Assembly (NCBI RefSeq): GCF_029962605.1
Contig: NZ_CP124750.1
Span: 4,340,001 to 4,404,000 of the forward strand
From: Serratia sarumanii
GTDB taxonomy: Bacteria > Pseudomonadota > Gammaproteobacteria > Enterobacterales > Enterobacteriaceae
Reading direction: 5' to 3'
DNA: 64,000 nt
Both the position numbers and the translations under genes were made by a program. Of the stretch, positions 10,737-19,743 are shown in pieces; positions within the stretch are counted from its first letter, which is position 1, and the number at the start of each line of letters is the position of its first letter. The notes under the pieces are model-generated. The model ran no database searches, had not been told where the DNA came from, and saw only the letters and a list, made by a program, of their open reading frames with translations.

Positions 10737-11375
10737 ATGAGTGCTACCGCGCTTGGCATGATTATCTTCGCGTATCTGTGCGGCTCGATTTCCAGTGCGA
10801 TCCTGGTTTGCCGGATCGCCAGGCTGCCGGATCCGCGTGAACATGGCTCAGGAAACCCCGGGGCGACCAACGTCCTGCGCATCGGCGGCCGGCTGGCGGC
10901 GGCGGCGGTGCTGGTGTTCGATATTCTGAAAGGGATGCTGCCGGTCTGGCTGGCCTACAAACTCGATGTGCCGCCGCTGTACCTCGGCCTGACGGCGATC
11001 GCCGCCTGTCTGGGGCACATCTATCCGGTGTTCTTCCACTTCCGCGGCGGTAAAGGCGTGGCGACGGCATTTGGCGCCATCGCGCCTATCGGCTGGGATC
11101 TGACCGGCCTGATGACCGGTACCTGGCTGTTGACGGTGCTGCTCAGCGGTTACTCTTCGCTCGGCGCCATCGTCAGCGCGCTGATCGCCCCGTTCTACGT
11201 CTGGTGGTTCAAACCGCAGTTCACCTTCCCGGTGGCGATGCTCTCCTGCCTGATCCTGATGCGGCATCACGACAATATTCAGCGCCTGTGGCGCGGCCAG
11301 GAAGGCAAGATCTGGGGCAAGCTGCGCAAGAAGAAAAACGACGCGGATAACGGCGACCAGCCGAAAGACGAATAG
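10737..11375 (+). CDS. plsY: glycerol-3-phosphate acyltransferase PlsY
   Basis: The 212-residue inner-membrane protein transfers acyl groups from acyl-phosphate to glycerol 3-phosphate, the first step of phospholipid synthesis. I start it at 10737 ([20 protein letters not shown]) because this aligns with the E. coli start; the reading frame is open further upstream but that part shows no conservation. Five hydrophobic segments and the motifs [11 protein letters not shown] (about residues 37-47), [17 protein letters not shown] (about 96-112) and a late loop around [10 protein letters not shown] match the family. The C-terminus is basic ([12 protein letters not shown]). Confidence 0.95.
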   Translation: MSATALGMIIFAYLCGSISSAILVCRIARLPDPREHGSGNPGATNVLRIGGRLAAAAVLVFDILKGMLPVWLAYKLDVPPLYLGLTAIAACLGHIYPVFFHFRGGKGVATAFGAIAPIGWDLTGLMTGTWLLTVLLSGYSSLGAIVSALIAPFYVWWFKPQFTFPVAMLSCLILMRHHDNIQRLWRGQEGKIWGKLRKKKNDADNGDQPKDE

Positions 11376-11378
11376 CAG

Positions 11379-11407
11379 AAGGGCCGGATAATCCGGCCCT
11401 TTGTTTT
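11379..11407. terminator. bidirectional terminator between plsY and tsaD
   Basis: AAGGGCCGGAT and ATCCGGCCCTTT form a perfect inverted repeat followed by T residues on the plus strand. It lies between two convergent genes and overlaps the last codons of tsaD. Confidence 0.85.
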
Positions 11408-12419
11408 ATACCGCAGGCAATTCCGCCAGCGGCCAGCGCGGCCGCACCGAAACGCTCAGCTCCGGGTTGGCGCCGCTCTTCAGGCGCACCATGCCGGCAT
11501 AGGCGATCATCGCGCCGTTGTCGGTGCAAAATTCCGGGCGGGCATAGAATACCTCCCCACCGCGCTTGTGCATCATCTCCGCCAGTTTGGCGCGCAGCGT
11601 GCGGTTGGCGCTTACGCCGCCGGCCATCACCAGGCGCTTGAAGCCGGTCTGCTCCAGCGCGCGTTTGCATTTGATCGCCAGCGTATCCACCACCGCATCC
11701 TCGAAGGCGCGGGCGATGTCGGCACGCGTCTGATCGTCGTTGCCGTTGGAGCGGATGGTGTTGGCGGCGAAGGTTTTCAGCCCGGAGAAACTGAAGTCCA
11801 GCCCCGGACGATCGGTCATCGGCCGCGGGAAGGTGAAGCGCCCCGCCGTGCCCTGCTGCGCCATCTTCGACAGCATCGGCCCGCCGGGATAATCCAGGCC
11901 GAGCAGCTTGGCGGTCTTGTCGAACGCTTCGCCGGCCGCGTCGTCGATCGACTCGCCCAGCAGCTCATACTCACCGATGCCGGTGACGCTGATCAGCTGG
12001 GTGTGGCCGCCGGAGACCAGCAGCGCGACGAACGGGAATGCCGGCGGATTGTCTTCCAGCATCGGTGCCAGCAGGTGGCCTTCCATATGGTGCACCGGCA
12101 CCGCCGGCACGTTCCAGGCGAACGCCAGCGCGCGCCCGACGGTCGCGCCGACCAGCAGCGCCCCCACCAGGCCCGGCCCGGCGGTGTAGGCCACGCCGTC
12201 GATGTCGGCCGGGGTCAGGTTGGCCTCTTTCAGCGCCGCCTGAATCAGCGGCACGGTTTTGCGCACGTGATCGCGGGAGGCCAGTTCCGGCACCACGCCG
12301 CCGTAGTCGGCGTGCAGCTTCACCTGGCTGTATAATTGGTTGGCCAACAAACCGGTTTGATCGTCATACACTGCAATTCCGGTTTCATCGCAGGACGTTT
12401 CTATACCCAGTACTCGCAT
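11406..12419 (-). CDS. tsaD: tRNA N6-adenosine threonylcarbamoyltransferase TsaD
   Basis: TsaD transfers the threonylcarbamoyl group to A37 of ANN-decoding tRNAs (t6A), working with TsaB, TsaC and TsaE. The ASKHA-fold protein of 337 residues starts [20 protein letters not shown]; five extra in-frame upstream residues were dropped because 12419 matches the E. coli start exactly. The metal-binding [10 protein letters not shown] segment (about residue 110), the VSGGHTQL loop and the [11 protein letters not shown] segment are present. It is divergent from the rpsU operon. It is essential in E. coli. Confidence 0.97.
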   Translation of the reverse strand: MRVLGIETSCDETGIAVYDDQTGLLANQLYSQVKLHADYGGVVPELASRDHVRKTVPLIQAALKEANLTPADIDGVAYTAGPGLVGALLVGATVGRALAFAWNVPAVPVHHMEGHLLAPMLEDNPPAFPFVALLVSGGHTQLISVTGIGEYELLGESIDDAAGEAFDKTAKLLGLDYPGGPMLSKMAQQGTAGRFTFPRPMTDRPGLDFSFSGLKTFAANTIRSNGNDDQTRADIARAFEDAVVDTLAIKCKRALEQTGFKRLVMAGGVSANRTLRAKLAEMMHKRGGEVFYARPEFCTDNGAMIAYAGMVRLKSGANPELSVSVRPRWPLAELPAV

Positions 12420-12960
<541 letters not shown>

Positions 12961-13030
12961 TTCTTCGGGGGCAACCCCACCGCGTGAATTTCTGATTTTC
13001 AAAATCGCGCAGACCGAGTAGTTGCATACG

Positions 13031-13072
13031 AAGGCCGTGCTTTCCGAAAGGAATGCGCGGCTTGTTCTCGTT
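13031..13072 (+). terminator. partial terminator between rpsU and dnaG
   Basis: AAGGCCGTGCTTTCC and GGAATGCGCGGCTT form a long stem with a GAAA tetraloop (one mismatch), followed by GTTCTCGTTT. It matches the position of the E. coli internal terminator T1, which lowers dnaG expression relative to rpsU. Confidence 0.75.
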
Positions 13073-13096
13073 TATAGGCTAATGAAGTAAGGGCTT

Positions 13097-14845
13097 ATGG
13101 CTGGACGAATTCCGCGCGTATTTATCAATGACTTGCTGGCTCGCACCGACATCGTCGATCTGATCGACGCCCGCGTGAAGCTCAAGAAGCAAGGCAAGAA
13201 CTACCACGCGTGCTGTCCGTTCCACCACGAAAAGACGCCTTCATTTACCGTTAATGGCGAAAAGCAGTTTTATCACTGTTTTGGGTGTGGTGCGCACGGC
13301 AACGCCGTCGACTTTTTGATGAATTACGACCGGCTCGAGTTTGTCGAAACCATCGAAGAGCTGGCGACCATGCACGGGCTGGAAGTGCCTTACGAAGCGG
13401 GCACCGGGCCAACCCAGATCGAACGCCATCAGCGCCAGAGCCTGTACCAACTGATGGAGCAGCTCAGCGCGTTCTATCAACAGTCACTGCAGCAGTCCTC
13501 CGGGGCACCGGCGCGCAGCTATTTGCAGCAGCGCGGATTAAGTGACGACGTTATTCGCCATTTCGCCATCGGCTTCGCGCCGGCGGGATGGGACAACGCC
13601 CTGAAGCGTTTCGGCCGCGACGCCGACTCGCGCCGCGCATTGAACGATGCCGGCATGCTGGTGACTAACGATCAGGGGCGTTCGTACGACCGTTTCCGCG
13701 AACGGGTGATGTTCCCCATCCGCGACAAGCGCGGGCGCGTGATCGCCTTCGGCGGCCGCGTATTGGGCGATGGCATGCCGAAGTACCTGAACTCGCCGGA
13801 AACCGAAGTTTTCCATAAGGGCCGCCAGCTTTATGGCCTGTATGAAGCACAGCAGAACCACCCTACCCTGCAGCGGCTGCTGGTGGTGGAAGGGTATATG
13901 GACGTGGTGGCGTTGGCGCAATTCGGCATCGATTATGCCGTCGCCTCGCTCGGAACCTCGACGACGGCTGAACACATTCAGCTGCTGTTCCGCGCCACCG
14001 ACAACGTCGTCTGCTGTTACGACGGCGACCGCGCCGGCCGCGAAGCGGCATGGCGGGCGTTGGAAACCGCGCTGCCGTACCTGAACGACGGGCGCCAGCT
14101 GCGGTTCATGTTTTTGCCCGACGGCGAAGACCCGGACACCTTGGTGCGCAAGGAAGGTAAAGAAGCCTTCGAACAGCGAATGGAGCAGGCGCAGCCGCTG
14201 TCCACGTTCCTGTTCGAAAGCCTGCTGCCGCAGGTGGATCTGAGCAGCCCGGACGGGCGCGCCAAGCTGAGCACGCTGGCGCTGCCGCTGATTACTCAGG
14301 TGCCGGGCGAAACGTTGCGCTTGTACCTGCGCCAGGAGCTCGGCAACAAGCTGGGGCTGCTGGACGACAGCCAGCTCGACAAGCTGATGCCCAAGCAGGC
14401 GGAAAATGCGAATCCTTATCAGGCGCCCCAGCTAAAACGCACAACCATGCGTATACTGATAGGGCTACTGGTGCAAAATCCGCAGTTGGCTACACTTATC
14501 CCTTCGCTTGAAGGGCTGGAGCAGACCAAACAGGCAGGATTGCCGCTGTTCGTCGAACTGGTGCAGACCTGTTTGGCGCAGCCGGGTCTGACGACCGGGC
14601 AATTGCTGGAGCTGTATCGCGACAACAAATTCAGCCAGCAGCTTGAAACCTTGGCGACCTGGAACCATATGATCGTTGAGGATATGGTCGAGCAGACCTT
14701 TTTGGATACGTTGGCCAGCCTGTACGACTCGGTGCTCGAGCAACGGCTGGAAACGCTTATCGCCCAGGCCAGAACGCGCGGCCTGAGCCCGGAGGAACGT
14801 GAAGAAGTCCGTTCCCTCAACCAGGTTTTAGCGAAGAAAAACTGA
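13097..14845 (+). CDS. dnaG: DNA primase
   Basis: The 582-residue protein makes RNA primers at the replication fork. The N-terminal zinc ribbon is complete (C40, H43, C61, C64 in CCPFHHEKTPSF and HCFGCGAHGN). A TOPRIM core follows (VVEGYMDVVAL with the catalytic Glu, then CYDGDRAGR with the acidic pair). The C-terminal ~130 residues are the DnaB-binding domain. Length equals E. coli DnaG (581). It sits between the rpsU terminator and rpoD in the macromolecular synthesis operon. Confidence 0.98.
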   Translation: MAGRIPRVFINDLLARTDIVDLIDARVKLKKQGKNYHACCPFHHEKTPSFTVNGEKQFYHCFGCGAHGNAVDFLMNYDRLEFVETIEELATMHGLEVPYEAGTGPTQIERHQRQSLYQLMEQLSAFYQQSLQQSSGAPARSYLQQRGLSDDVIRHFAIGFAPAGWDNALKRFGRDADSRRALNDAGMLVTNDQGRSYDRFRERVMFPIRDKRGRVIAFGGRVLGDGMPKYLNSPETEVFHKGRQLYGLYEAQQNHPTLQRLLVVEGYMDVVALAQFGIDYAVASLGTSTTAEHIQLLFRATDNVVCCYDGDRAGREAAWRALETALPYLNDGRQLRFMFLPDGEDPDTLVRKEGKEAFEQRMEQAQPLSTFLFESLLPQVDLSSPDGRAKLSTLALPLITQVPGETLRLYLRQELGNKLGLLDDSQLDKLMPKQAENANPYQAPQLKRTTMRILIGLLVQNPQLATLIPSLEGLEQTKQAGLPLFVELVQTCLAQPGLTTGQLLELYRDNKFSQQLETLATWNHMIVEDMVEQTFLDTLASLYDSVLEQRLETLIAQARTRGLSPEEREEVRSLNQVLAKKN

Positions 14846-15002
14846 ATACCAAACGGCTTAAGTGCCGATAATTGCGAGGGCAGAGCCCTGCACAGTGCCG
14901 CCATAGTGGGCCGCGGCGATAACGAAAACGCCCCAAATGCTATTGTTGGCGGTTTCGCCGACCGACACCAACCTAAATACTCTGAAGTGTGGATACCGTC
15001 TT

Positions 15003-16844
15003 ATGGAGCAAAACCCGCAGTCACAGCTGAAGCTACTTGTCACCCGTGGTAAGGAGCAAGGCTATCTGACCTATGCTGAGGTCAATGACCATCTGCCGGA
15101 AGATATCGTCGACTCCGATCAGATCGAAGACATCATCCAGATGATTAACGACATGGGCATCCAGGTGATGGAAGAAGCACCGGACGCCGATGACCTGCTG
15201 CTCGCCGAAAACTCGAACAGCACGGACGAAGATGCGGAAGAAGCCGCCGCACAGGTTCTGTCCAGCGTGGAATCCGAAATCGGCCGCACCACCGACCCGG
15301 TGCGCATGTACATGCGCGAAATGGGTACCGTCGAACTGCTGACGCGCGAAGGCGAAATCGACATCGCCAAGCGCATCGAAGACGGCATCAACCAGGTGCA
15401 GTGCTCGGTTGCCGAATACCCGGAAGCCATTACCTACCTGCTTGAACAGTACGATCGCGTCGAAGCGGGCGAAGCGCGCCTGTCCGACCTGATCACCGGC
15501 TTCGTCGATCCTAACGCGGAAGAGGACATCGCCCCAACCGCCACCCACATCGGTTCCGAACTGTCGAGCGAAGAGCAAGACGACGACGAAGAAGATGAGG
15601 ATGCCGAAGAGGACGACACCGAAGACGACAACAGCATCGATCCTGAGCTGGCGCGTCAGAAGTTCGCCGAGCTGCGCGATCAGTATGAAGCGACGCGCTT
15701 GGTGATCAAGAAGAATGGCCGCAGCCACGCCAGCGCCGCGGACGAGATCCTGAAGCTGTCTGAAGTGTTCAAGCAGTTCCGCCTGGTGCCGAAGCAGTTC
15801 GACTTCCTGGTCAACAGCATGCGCACCATGATGGATCGCGTTCGCACCCAGGAACGCATCATCATGAAGCTGTGCGTTGAACAGTGCAAAATGCCGAAGA
15901 AAAACTTCGTCACCTTGTTCGCCGGAAACGAAACCAGCGATTCCTGGTTCGAAGCCGCGCTGGCGATGGCCAAGCCATGGTCGGAAAAGCTGAAAGACGT
16001 GGCTGAAGACGTGCAGCGCAGCCTGCAGAAACTGCGTCAGATCGAAGAAGAAACCGGCCTGACCATTGAGCAGGTCAAAGACATCAACCGTCGCATGTCG
16101 ATCGGTGAAGCGAAAGCGCGCCGCGCGAAGAAAGAAATGGTTGAGGCCAACCTGCGTCTGGTTATTTCCATCGCCAAGAAATACACCAACCGCGGCCTGC
16201 AGTTCCTGGATCTGATTCAGGAAGGCAACATCGGCCTGATGAAAGCGGTAGACAAGTTCGAATACCGCCGCGGCTACAAGTTCTCGACGTACGCCACCTG
16301 GTGGATCCGTCAGGCTATCACCCGCTCCATCGCCGACCAGGCGCGCACCATCCGTATTCCGGTGCATATGATTGAGACCATCAACAAGCTCAACCGTATT
16401 TCGCGCCAGATGCTGCAAGAGATGGGCCGCGAGCCGACGCCGGAAGAGCTGGCCGAGCGCATGCTGATGCCGGAAGACAAGATCCGCAAGGTGCTGAAGA
16501 TCGCCAAAGAGCCAATCTCGATGGAAACGCCGATCGGCGACGACGAAGATTCGCATCTGGGCGACTTCATCGAGGATACCACCCTCGAGCTGCCGCTGGA
16601 TTCCGCGACCTCGGAAAGCCTGCGTTCCGCCACCCACGACGTGCTAGCCGGCCTGACCGCGCGCGAAGCGAAAGTGCTGCGCATGCGTTTCGGTATCGAC
16701 ATGAACACCGACCACACGCTGGAAGAGGTAGGCAAGCAGTTTGACGTTACCCGTGAGCGTATCCGTCAGATCGAAGCCAAGGCACTGCGCAAGCTGCGTC
16801 ACCCAAGCCGCTCCGAAGTGCTGCGCAGCTTCCTGGACGACTAA
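15003..16844 (+). CDS. rpoD: RNA polymerase sigma70, housekeeping sigma factor
   Basis: The 613-residue protein equals E. coli RpoD in length. I use the ATG at 15003 ([20 protein letters not shown]), which matches E. coli; an upstream in-frame extension of 22 residues is not conserved. Region 1.1 is followed by an acidic non-conserved stretch around residues 190-215 ([13 protein letters not shown]), region 2 ([20 protein letters not shown], -10 recognition), region 3, and region 4 with the -35 helix-turn-helix [16 protein letters not shown] near the C-terminus. The 157 bp between dnaG and rpoD show no gene or strong hairpin. A strong terminator follows. Confidence 0.98.
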   Translation: MEQNPQSQLKLLVTRGKEQGYLTYAEVNDHLPEDIVDSDQIEDIIQMINDMGIQVMEEAPDADDLLLAENSNSTDEDAEEAAAQVLSSVESEIGRTTDPVRMYMREMGTVELLTREGEIDIAKRIEDGINQVQCSVAEYPEAITYLLEQYDRVEAGEARLSDLITGFVDPNAEEDIAPTATHIGSELSSEEQDDDEEDEDAEEDDTEDDNSIDPELARQKFAELRDQYEATRLVIKKNGRSHASAADEILKLSEVFKQFRLVPKQFDFLVNSMRTMMDRVRTQERIIMKLCVEQCKMPKKNFVTLFAGNETSDSWFEAALAMAKPWSEKLKDVAEDVQRSLQKLRQIEEETGLTIEQVKDINRRMSIGEAKARRAKKEMVEANLRLVISIAKKYTNRGLQFLDLIQEGNIGLMKAVDKFEYRRGYKFSTYATWWIRQAITRSIADQARTIRIPVHMIETINKLNRISRQMLQEMGREPTPEELAERMLMPEDKIRKVLKIAKEPISMETPIGDDEDSHLGDFIEDTTLELPLDSATSESLRSATHDVLAGLTAREAKVLRMRFGIDMNTDHTLEEVGKQFDVTRERIRQIEAKALRKLRHPSRSEVLRSFLDD

Positions 16845-16868
16845 GTCCGGCTGCCGCAGCAAAAACAA

Positions 16869-16894
16869 AAACCCCGGCCTGCCGGGGTTTTTTT
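16869..16894. terminator. bidirectional terminator after rpoD
   Basis: AACCCCGGC-ct-GCCGGGGTT is flanked by an A tract and TTTTTT, between the convergent rpoD and mug. Confidence 0.9.
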
Positions 16895-16918
16895 ATGCCC
16901 TGAATACGCCTCGCCGCA

Positions 16919-17407
16919 TCATTGCAGCGCCAGGAACAGCTCGCGATAGCTGGCGGTGAGCTGCTCCAGGGTGGCGCGGTTCAATCCGCTGGGGTTGGGC
17001 AATACCCACACCTCAGTTTCCCCCAACGTCAGCGTCTGCTTGCCCCAGGGCGCATTTTTCACCCCGAAGGCGGTGGTGAACGCCTGCTTGCCCAAAATCG
17101 CCAGCGCGTGCGGCTGATAGCGCAGGATCTTCTCTTGCAGCGCCTCACCGCCGCTACGCAGCTCGTCGCGCGACAGCTCGCTGGCCGCCACCGTCGGGCG
17201 CGCCACCAGCGCGGTAATGCCGCAGCCGTTGTCCTTCAACTGCTGCCACTGCTCCGGCGCCAGCTGGCTCTCGGTAAAGCCGGCCTGATGGATCACCTTC
17301 CAGAAGCGATTGCTGCCGTTGGCGAAAGGATAGCCCTGATGGGCGGAAGAAAGACCGGGGTTGATGCCGCAAAACACCACCCGCAGATTGGGCGCCAGAA
17401 GTTCCAT
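16919..17407 (-). CDS. mug: G/U mismatch-specific DNA glycosylase
   Basis: The 162-residue enzyme removes uracil, 3,N4-ethenocytosine and related bases opposite guanine. The active-site GINPGLSS motif (with the catalytic Asn) lies near residue 16 and the VLPNPSGL motif near 138, both typical of the Mug/TDG family. I place the start at 17407 ([18 protein letters not shown]) by alignment with E. coli Mug; 19 further in-frame residues upstream are possible but the ribosome site is weak for either. It sits between rpoD and ileX as in E. coli. Confidence 0.94.
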   Translation of the reverse strand: MELLAPNLRVVFCGINPGLSSAHQGYPFANGSNRFWKVIHQAGFTESQLAPEQWQQLKDNGCGITALVARPTVAASELSRDELRSGGEALQEKILRYQPHALAILGKQAFTTAFGVKNAPWGKQTLTLGETEVWVLPNPSGLNRATLEQLTASYRELFLALQ

Positions 17408-17513
17408 GAGTGTCGTGAGTCCATTGCAGGGATTTACTGCGGTTATCGCAAAATCCGCCAGCAATTACAACAGGCTAGAACTGTGCAGAAAAGCAACATA
17501 CGGGCGAGTAACA

Positions 17514-17543
17514 GTAGACCGCCGCTTAAGGATTCCCTATAAT
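17514..17543 (+). promoter_or_regulatory. promoter of the ileX tRNA gene
   Basis: TATAAT (17538-17543) lies ten bases before the tRNA and is followed by a G+C-rich discriminator (CTCGCGGC), typical of growth-rate-controlled stable RNA promoters. GTAGAC (17514-17519) at 18 bp spacing is a weak -35. Confidence 0.65.
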
Positions 17544-17553
17544 CTCGCGGCTT

Positions 17554-17629
17554 GGCCCCTTAGCTCAGTGGTTAGAGCAGGCGACTCATAATCGCTTGGT
17601 CGTTGGTTCAAACCCAACAGGGGCCACCA
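17554..17629 (+). tRNA. ileX: tRNA-Ile2 (anticodon CAU, lysidine type), left attachment gene
   Basis: A full 76-base cloverleaf is present: acceptor GGCCCCT/AGGGGCC, D stem GCTC/GAGC, anticodon loop CTCATAA with CAU at positions 34-36, T stem GTTGG/CCAAC, and an encoded CCA. Identity rests on near-identity with E. coli ileX, which also follows mug. CAU is expected to be modified to lysidine by TilS so that it reads AUA. The last 46 bases belong to the 52-bp phage att sequence, so the prophage has rebuilt the gene on integrating. The promoter remains the host one. Confidence 0.96.
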
Positions 17630-17635
17630 AATTTT
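17584..17635. repeat. attL core: 52-bp direct repeat at the left prophage junction
   Basis: The 52 bases from ACTCATAATCGCTTGG through CCACCAAATTTT are identical to 49584-49635. They cover the anticodon loop to the CCA end of ileX plus six bases. The flanking base on each side differs between copies, so the repeat limits are exact. Confidence 0.97.
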
Positions 17636-17655
17636 AGCTTTAAAATCATATAGTT

Positions 17656-17682
17656 AAGCCACCTCTTGAGGTGGCTTTTTTA
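17656..17682 (+). terminator. phage-supplied terminator for ileX
   Basis: AAGCCACCTC (17656-17665) and GAGGTGGCTT (17668-17677) are perfectly paired and followed by a T run. A sequence-divergent but equally placed hairpin occurs after attR (49656-49684), so the phage arm replaces the displaced host terminator. Confidence 0.85.
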
Positions 17683-17745
17683 TTATCACAAATCACAGTG
17701 GCGATGAAATGGCGATGGGTTTTTGCCGCCACTTTGCTTTAGACA

Positions 17746-17776
17746 TAAAAAAGCCCGCACTAAGCGGGCTATTTTT
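17746..17776. terminator. terminator at the end of the late tail operon (ogr)
   Basis: AGCCCGC-actaa-GCGGGCT with an A tract on the left (T tract on the minus strand) and TTTTT on the right. It lies immediately downstream of ogr. Confidence 0.85.
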
Positions 17777-17787
17777 CTATGGGCTGA

Positions 17788-18018
17788 TTACATCCACATA
17801 ACCTGTTGCTGTCCTGCCACACTGGCACCGACCGGATGCGGCGGCACTGCATCTACCTGCCCCGGCGTCATGATCGCGCTATCATAGGTTTCCATCGTTT
17901 TAAACGTGTGACCGCAGTTAATATTTTGGCACTGATGATAACGCTCTTTCGTGTGTTGGCTCAGGTAACGACTAGTGCGGGCATGTGCCGCTGTTCTGCA
18001 TAACGGGCAATGAAACAT
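17788..18018 (-). CDS. ogr: late gene activator Ogr/Delta (186 B) family zinc finger
   Basis: The 76-residue protein MFHCPLCRTAAHARTSRYLS carries CPLC at residues 4-7 and a CxxxxC pair (CQNINC) near 30-35, the four zinc ligands of the Ogr/Delta family. These activators bind dyad sites about 55 bp upstream of late start points and contact RNA polymerase alpha; three matching site regions are present in this prophage. GAGGA lies upstream of the start. Upstream, at 18089-18130, are palindromic half-sites that look like CI operators. That would keep ogr off in the lysogen, as CI represses the B promoter in phage 186. Confidence 0.92.
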   Translation of the reverse strand: MFHCPLCRTAAHARTSRYLSQHTKERYHQCQNINCGHTFKTMETYDSAIMTPGQVDAVPPHPVGASVAGQQQVMWM

Positions 18019-18088
18019 GATTAATTCCTCGTCACTAACACTGTTGCCGCCGATAATACCTCTCAGGACTAGAAACAGAATAAACTTT

Positions 18089-18130
18089 AAGTGAATTTAC
18101 AATTCACTTTATGTGACTTCATAATTCACA
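18089..18130. promoter_or_regulatory. candidate CI operators upstream of ogr
   Basis: AAGTGAATT and AATTCACTT (18089-18109) form an inverted repeat, and TGTGA with TCACA (18112-18130) a second. The same AAGTGAA half-site recurs between apl and cII (47480-47496). The right part overlaps the end of gene D. Assignment to CI is by analogy with phage 186. Confidence 0.5.
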
Positions 18131-19257
18131 TCCGACAGCAAAACCTCAAACTCCAGCGCCGTCGTAAAACCGCCGTTACTCAAATTGTGCGTAACTTTGC
18201 TCACTATCCAGTCTTGCGCATCGATCGCCGCTTTAAACCCGCTGACGCGTACCGGCGTCTCTGGGGTGATGTTAGCCCGCCCCATGGCGAGCGACAGAGA
18301 GAACTCAGCCACACCGCGCTGAAGCTTTTCCCACTTGGCCTGTGCGGCGCGCATCGCGGCGGCCTTGGTGGCGTAAATTTTGGTGATCGCAAACACGTTA
18401 TCGTCAGCCCCCACCAGATAGTCGCCTTTCGCCGCCTCCGCCGGTTTCCCCGGTTTTTTACTGCTGCCCGGCTTCGCCTTCGGGTGTTGCAGCGCACGCA
18501 AATGCTGCTCTTTTGGCTTGCGCTGCAGCTTCACTTTCTTCGGCTTCGGCTGTTTTGTGTTAAGCCAGCTCGCCGTCACGCCGGTGTAGGCATCCCGATC
18601 GGCAATGCTGAAACTGTGCTGATCGCCATCCTGCCGGGTGATGGTATACACCGGCAATGGCTTCCCGCCTACCGTGGCGCCGTTCCCCGGTCGCAACAAC
18701 AGCAGAACGCCATTTTTCACCGCCGCCACCGCGCCGTTGAGCGTTGCCAGCCGGGTAATAAATGCCGCGTCCGTCTCCTGCGTCTGGTCAATATGGCTGA
18801 TTTTGATGGTGCCCAGACCGGCGGCCAGCGAGGCTTTCAGCTTATTGCGCGCAGCCACCTTCAGCACAATGTCGCCCAGGGTGGTGTCGTGGTAGGACTC
18901 ATCGCGCCGGGTGTTCAGCGAGCCGCGAAAATCCGCACTACGCGCGCGAATAGTCAGCGTGTCCGGCGCGCCCCGGTGTTCGACTTCATCGACCGTAAAC
19001 TGGCCCTTTGGCGTCAATGGCGAGCCTTGCCAGCCGAGCGCCAGCGACAGTACCGCATTGCGCTGAGGCATCGCCATAAGTCCGTCGCTGTCGTCCAGCT
19101 CGATGTCGAGCTGGTCGGCCTCAAAGCCCCGGTTATCCGTCAGCGACAGCGAAATCAGCCGCTTGCGGATGTTCTGCGTGATGTTGTTATCCTGCAGCAA
19201 CAGCGAAAAATCCGGGGCAACTCGCGCCCCCGCTGGCAGGCTTACGCCGCTTTTCAT
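18109..19257 (-). CDS. D: phage late control gene D protein, tail baseplate hub
   Basis: The 382-residue protein resembles P2 gpD (387), the hub that connects the tail tube to the spike. Visible features are an N-terminal beta-rich region (SLSLTDNRGFEADQLDIEL), a lysine-rich linker (KQPKPKKVKLQRKPKEQ) near residues 235-255 and a C-terminal domain ending TALEFEVLLSDVNYEVT. Its start overlaps the gpU stop by four bases (ATGA), indicating translational coupling. It is the last structural gene of the FI-to-D transcript before ogr. The symbol follows P2 naming. Confidence 0.92.
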   Translation of the reverse strand: MKSGVSLPAGARVAPDFSLLLQDNNITQNIRKRLISLSLTDNRGFEADQLDIELDDSDGLMAMPQRNAVLSLALGWQGSPLTPKGQFTVDEVEHRGAPDTLTIRARSADFRGSLNTRRDESYHDTTLGDIVLKVAARNKLKASLAAGLGTIKISHIDQTQETDAAFITRLATLNGAVAAVKNGVLLLLRPGNGATVGGKPLPVYTITRQDGDQHSFSIADRDAYTGVTASWLNTKQPKPKKVKLQRKPKEQHLRALQHPKAKPGSSKKPGKPAEAAKGDYLVGADDNVFAITKIYATKAAAMRAAQAKWEKLQRGVAEFSLSLAMGRANITPETPVRVSGFKAAIDAQDWIVSKVTHNLSNGGFTTALEFEVLLSDVNYEVT

Positions 19258-19739
19258 GATAACAACCCTCCCATAGCACCGGCGGCCTTCCCGGCCATCT
19301 CTCCGGCTTTATCGTACAGCTCCCCGGCCTGCTGGCGCAGATCGCCAAACATCGCAGACAGGGATTCATCGACCCGCTTCAGGTTGAGCGTGAACTCTGT
19401 GCGGCGCGGGCTGCCGTCGGCGAAAAACTCGGAATGCGTTTCAGAAATCGACTCGATCACAAACATGCCGTAAATCGTGCCGGTGCCTTCAATCAGCGGC
19501 CACGCCCGGCCCTGCTCGGCCATCAGTTGCAGCGTCAGCAGTGACCAGCGGCCGCCGGTGATCTCCGGCAGCAGCACCCCGGACAGCGTGATTTTTTCCT
19601 CATCCATCCCCAGAAATTGCGCCGCCGGGCGCAGGCCAACGCGGGCGTTGCTCGGCCAGCGATATTCCGCGTTGCGGCTCATGGACTGATACGGCAGCGT
19701 CTGCAGCATAAAAACAAACAGGCCCAGCGTTAACATCAT
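19254..19739 (-). CDS. U: phage tail protein gpU
   Basis: The 161-residue protein MMLTLGLFVFMLQTLPYQSM aligns over its length with P2 gpU (159), including RYWPSNARVG-like and ITGGRWSLLTLQLMAEQGRAWPLIEGTG segments. gpU is a tail terminator/tube-associated protein needed for tail completion. It lies four bases after T and overlaps D. Either of the two initial methionines could be used. Confidence 0.9.
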   Translation of the reverse strand: MMLTLGLFVFMLQTLPYQSMSRNAEYRWPSNARVGLRPAAQFLGMDEEKITLSGVLLPEITGGRWSLLTLQLMAEQGRAWPLIEGTGTIYGMFVIESISETHSEFFADGSPRRTEFTLNLKRVDESLSAMFGDLRQQAGELYDKAGEMAGKAAGAMGGLLS

Positions 19740-19743
19740 GGTT

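Noticed and set aside
15033..16637. 534-residue open frame antisense to rpoD
   Set aside because: It mirrors the rpoD codons, shows no known domain and lacks any promoter or ribosome site.
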